This document shows positions 57,016-64,000 of a stretch of DNA of 64,000 nt, one piece after another. Positions within the stretch are counted from its first letter, which is position 1. Every line of letters starts with the position of its first letter. The stretch comes from JAXMCI01 sp046349435 (lineage in GTDB: Bacteria > Pseudomonadota > Alphaproteobacteria > Dongiales > Dongiaceae). The DNA is taken from contig JAXMCI010000019.1 of the NCBI GenBank assembly GCA_046349435.1, positions 78,700 to 142,699 on the forward strand. Reading direction: 5' to 3'. The position numbers were made by a program, and so were the translations under genes. The notes under the pieces are model-generated. The model was not told the DNA's origin, did no database searches, and saw nothing but the letters and a program-made list of their open reading frames with translations.

Positions 57016-57122
57016 CCGGCGGCGACGTCGCCCTCCGACCGTACGCCGACCGGCACTGGTCTTTTCCGCATCGGCGTGAGACAAGCTGAGCCGTCTGCAA
57101 CCGCGCGGCGAGTTCGTCTGCG

Positions 57123-58799
<1,677 letters not shown>

Positions 58800-58812
58800 C
58801 CGAGGCCGGCCG

Positions 58813-60130
58813 ATGAGCCTCTGGGCGGTGCTCGGCCTCGAGCCGACCGTCGAGGCCAAGGCCATCCGCCGGGCCTATGCCGCGCGCCTGCGGTCGATCG
58901 ACGCCGAGCGCGATCCGCGGCATTCCAGCGCCTGCGGGCACGCCTACGAGGCGGCGCTGCGTGGCGCGGAGGATGGAGTCGGCCGGGATGACGCCCGCGC
59001 CGTGACCGCCGGCGGCACCGTGGAGCGCGCCGAGCCGGCGGCGCCGGCGCCCGACCATGCGCTCGGCCCGAGCTGGCCGCCGAGGTCGAGCGCGTCAACA
59101 CGCTGCTGAAGGGAGGCGGGTGGCCGCCGCGGCCGGGGCGCTGCAGACCATCAGGACACGCTGCCGCTGGCGCTCGCCGAGGATGCCACCCTTGCCCCTC
59201 GCGGTGGTCACCATGGGGCAGGTCGACCTGCCGGCCGCCACGCTGCGGCTGGTGCTGAGGACGGCCGGGCAGGAGGACGGCAGATCGCCTGTCGCCGCGA
59301 TCGGCGAACCCATCTCCTGGCCACGTCGCGGCCCGCCTGCGGGCGGGCGCTGGTGGTCCTGGAGCAGGGGCTGCCGAGCGGCCTCGCAGCCGGGCCGGGC
59401 TGGCCGCCCGGCTCATCACGGCACGGCCGGCCAGCCGATGGGCCTGGGCTATGGGTGGCTGCTCGACTGGCGGCCGCTGCTGAGCGGGCTGGAGGTGCAT
59501 GGGCATGGCTGCCCGGCCGGTTCAGTGCGCCGTCGATCTCGCCCGCCGCGTCCGGAAGGCGGCGCCCGTGGATCGTCGGCGCCGCCATGCTGTAAGATCC
59601 TGCGTGGAACCGGCCTGCTGCTGCTCTGGCTGGCGATCCGTCTGCCGACTCCGGGGGCGCTGCTGCTGGTCGGCGTGGATCTTCCTGCGCTGGTGGCTGC
59701 AGAGCATGGGCCGCCTCTATGCCGAGCTCGTGGCGCCGGCAGCCGGGACGGCGGCGCAGCGACGCACGCGATCCTGGCCGGTGACCGGCGGCGCCGCGCT
59801 GGTCGGCCCTCGCCGACGGCTTCGTCGCCGGCGCCGCCCGCCTCGTCGCGGTCGGCGCGGTGATCGCCATCCTGTCGCGCTGGGGCCTCGACTGGTCGAC
59901 GGCTGCGCGCCGGGCGCTCGCCCTTCGCGCCGCGACCCCGCCGCTGGTGGCATCGTCATCGTGGCCGCCGCCTGGATCGGGCTGCTCGCGCTGGCGATCG
60001 CGGCGCTGACGCAGCACGGCTCTGGCCCTCGCAAGGTCGTCTTCTGGCTGGCATCCTGCTCGCCGTCGCAGCCCTGCGCTGGGTGGCCCGGCGCCGGCAG
60101 CGGCGGCGGGCTCGGCGGCCGGCGCCATCA
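58813..60130 (+). pseudogene. DjlB/DjlC-like J-domain membrane protein, frame broken
   Basis: ATG 58813, 13 bases after hscC, gives MSLWAVLGLEPTVEAKAIRR and YAARLRSIDAER, the degenerate J-domain of DjlB/DjlC, in which the HPD tripeptide is altered. The first break comes within the next 30 codons. Further fragments read LALAVVTMGQVDLPAA, then hydrophobic segments (LLLLWLAIRLPTPGALLLVG near 59620, IVIVAAAWIGLLALAIAA near 59960) that would be membrane helices. In E. coli DjlB and DjlC are partners of HscC, matching the order here. The 3' end is uncertain; I place it near 60130. Confidence 0.65.
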
Positions 60131-60157
60131 CGCTAGCCCAGGCCGTCGCGGGAACCC

Positions 60158-60243
60158 TTCCGCACTGCCAATTCGCACTGGCAAAATGTTGTTTCGCACG
60201 TGCGGAATCTGGTAAAGTCCGCGTGATCGAAAGCATTCGAAAG
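60158..60243 (+). promoter_or_regulatory. gyrA promoter with palindromes
   Basis: TTGTTT (60189-60194), an 18-base spacer and TAAAGT (60213-60218) form a promoter 100 bases before gyrA. The spacer contains the near-palindrome TTCGCACGTGCGGAA (60193-60207). TTCCGCAC at 60158-60165 is complementary to GTGCGGAA at 60200-60207, and ATTCGCAC recurs at 60171-60178. Downstream, TCGAA-N4-TTCGA (60227-60240) is a second inverted repeat. Confidence 0.55.
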
Positions 60244-60317
60244 ACCCGGGCCGCCGCCTGCCCGGGCAGCGCCGTCCGGCGATCGTTCCCACCCCCGACA
60301 GACCGGCCAATCCGATC

Positions 60318-63177
<2,860 letters not shown>

Positions 63178-63185
<8 letters not shown>

Positions 63186-63714
63186 CCCTCGCGTGGGGGT
63201 CTATCCCGGCACCTTCGACCCGATCACCAACGGCCATATCGACATCATCAAGCGGGCGGTCCGGCTGGTCGACCAGCTGGTCATCGGCGTCGCCGGCAAT
63301 GCCGGCAAGGGACCGCTCTTCACCCTCGAGGAGCGGGTCGGCATCCTCGAGGAGGAGATCGCCGGGCTCTGCAAGGAGAGCGAGCCGCAGCGCATCCAGG
63401 TGCGCCCCTTCGACACCCTGCTGATGCATTTCGTCGAGGGCCTTGGCGCCCGCGTCATCATCCGCGGCCTGCGCGCCGTCTCCGACTTCGAGTACGAGTT
63501 CCAGATGGCCGGGATGAACGCCCGGCTGAACCCGGCGATCGACACCATCTTCCTGATGGCCTCGGACCGCCACCAGTTCATCTCCTCGCGCTTCGTCAAG
63601 GAGATCGGCCGGCTCGGCGGCGACGTCACCCATTTCGTCACCCCCGGCGTCGCCGCCCACCTGCAGCGCCGCTTCGCGCAGGAGAAGAGCAACGGCGGGC
63701 CGGTGGCGGGCTGA
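63178..63714 (+). CDS. coaD: Phosphopantetheine adenylyltransferase
   Basis: 178 aa from ATG 63178, inside the end of gyrA. It transfers AMP to 4'-phosphopantetheine in coenzyme A synthesis. The nucleotidyltransferase motif is YPGTFDPITNGHIDI (with the HxGH-type TNGH), then RGLRAVSDFEYEFQM and ISSRFVKEIGRLGG. It is slightly longer than the E. coli enzyme because of its C-terminus. The gyrA-coaD order is common in alphaproteobacteria. Confidence 0.96.
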
Positions 63715-63801
63715 GGGGCGGGCAGGGCAGGAAGGGCAGGGGCCGGGTTCCCCTTTGCCCCCCGCCGTGATAATCGATCGGCCGCGGGACGGCCTTCGGG
63801 C

Positions 63802-63876
63802 GGGCGCGTAGCTCAGCGGTAGAGCATCTGACTTTTAATCAGGAGGTCCCGGGTTCGATCCCCGGCGCGCTCACCA
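63802..63876 (+). tRNA. tRNA-Lys (anticodon TTT)
   Basis: The 75-base cloverleaf has acceptor arms GGGCGCG and CGCGCTC (one G-T pair), a D-arm with GCTCAGCGGTAGAGC, an anticodon loop CTTTTAA with TTT at 63834-63836 and a T-arm GGGTTCGATCCCC. CCA is encoded at the 3' end. Confidence 0.97.
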
Positions 63877-63921
63877 ACACAATCAATGCCTTATCGGCTA
63901 TTTCGGCGGCGCATCGCGACC

Positions 63922-64000
63922 ATGAAAAGGGCGGCAGGTAACACCGTAGGTAACAGCGAGGGTGGCATGGCGAATGAGCGAAGCGCGACCCTCGGGCAAG
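63922..64000 (+). CDS. Start of an unknown reading frame, cut by the window edge
   Basis: An ATG at 63922 (or 63967, MANERSATLGQ) opens a frame that stays open to the edge, 46 bases after tRNA-Lys. The sequence between the two ATGs contains GGTAAC twice. Nothing identifies the product. The place, next to a tRNA 3' end, is where integrase genes of genomic islands often start, but this is only a guess from location. Confidence 0.25.
   Translation, partial: MKRAAGNTVGNSEGGMANERSATLGQ

Noticed and set aside
63715..63800. GC-rich hairpin between coaD and tRNA-Lys
   Set aside because: The arms are short homopolymer-like G and C runs without a T-run; no confident terminator or promoter could be assigned.

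Overview
The window is very GC-rich chromosomal DNA from an alphaproteobacterium, most likely Rhodospirillales-like. The evidence is gene order: dgt-argS-SPOR-nagZ-scpAB-tatABC-serS-surE-pcm-nlpD, then yajC-secD-secF-Mth938, and uvrA/ssb/gyrA/coaD. An exact alphaproteobacterial LexA box (GAAC-N7-GAAC) lies upstream of ssb. Genus-level placement is not possible from the sequence alone.

Layout. 1-6.0 kb: the 3' end of an unknown gene, an IlvD-type dihydroxy-acid dehydratase, a LemA/TPM envelope trio and an MlrC-like M81 metallopeptidase. 6.0-8.9 kb: a MarR regulator with a Cys-rich tail and a tiny downstream ORF, a SAM methyltransferase, exonuclease III and ErpA. 9.0-24 kb: a mostly plus-strand housekeeping run (dGTPase, ArgS, SPOR cell-division protein, NagZ, a site-2 protease, ScpA/ScpB, TatABC, SerS, SurE, Pcm, NlpD-like activator) closed by an opposing AAA protein. 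24-34 kb: YajC-SecD-SecF, two homologues of mitochondrial complex I assembly factors (NDUFAF3, NDUFAF6), then TrmFO, a glutathione transferase and UvrA on the minus strand.

34-56 kb is an accessory block between uvrA and ssb, genes that are often neighbours in this class. It holds a ferric-iron-type ABC transporter, a serine hydrolase, an amidohydrolase and two unrecognised envelope proteins. After these comes a co-directional minus-strand run of nine genes: MttB-like methyltransferase, amidase, dimethylglycine-dehydrogenase-like flavoprotein, CocE-type hydrolase and a complete Dpp-type importer. A divergent XRE regulator lies next to it. I infer a pathway for import, hydrolysis and N-demethylation of a methylated-amine conjugate; the substrate is unknown.

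56.3-63.9 kb returns to core genes (ssb, gyrA, coaD, tRNA-Lys). Between ssb and gyrA is an Hsp70 of the HscC type followed by a DjlB/C-like J-domain membrane protein. Both are broken by many small frameshifts. In hscC about 16 breaks can be placed and all are explained by loss of 1-2 bases with otherwise intact coding, so sequence error is more likely than gene decay. Similar single breaks occur in the SPOR gene, the nlpD-like gene and a DUF2061 gene.

Palindromic intergenic repeats occur at three places, one of them read through in frame in the signal-peptide region of LemA. I saw no CRISPR array, rRNA, insertion sequence or prophage; the last 80 bases, after tRNA-Lys, open a new reading frame that runs off the window.
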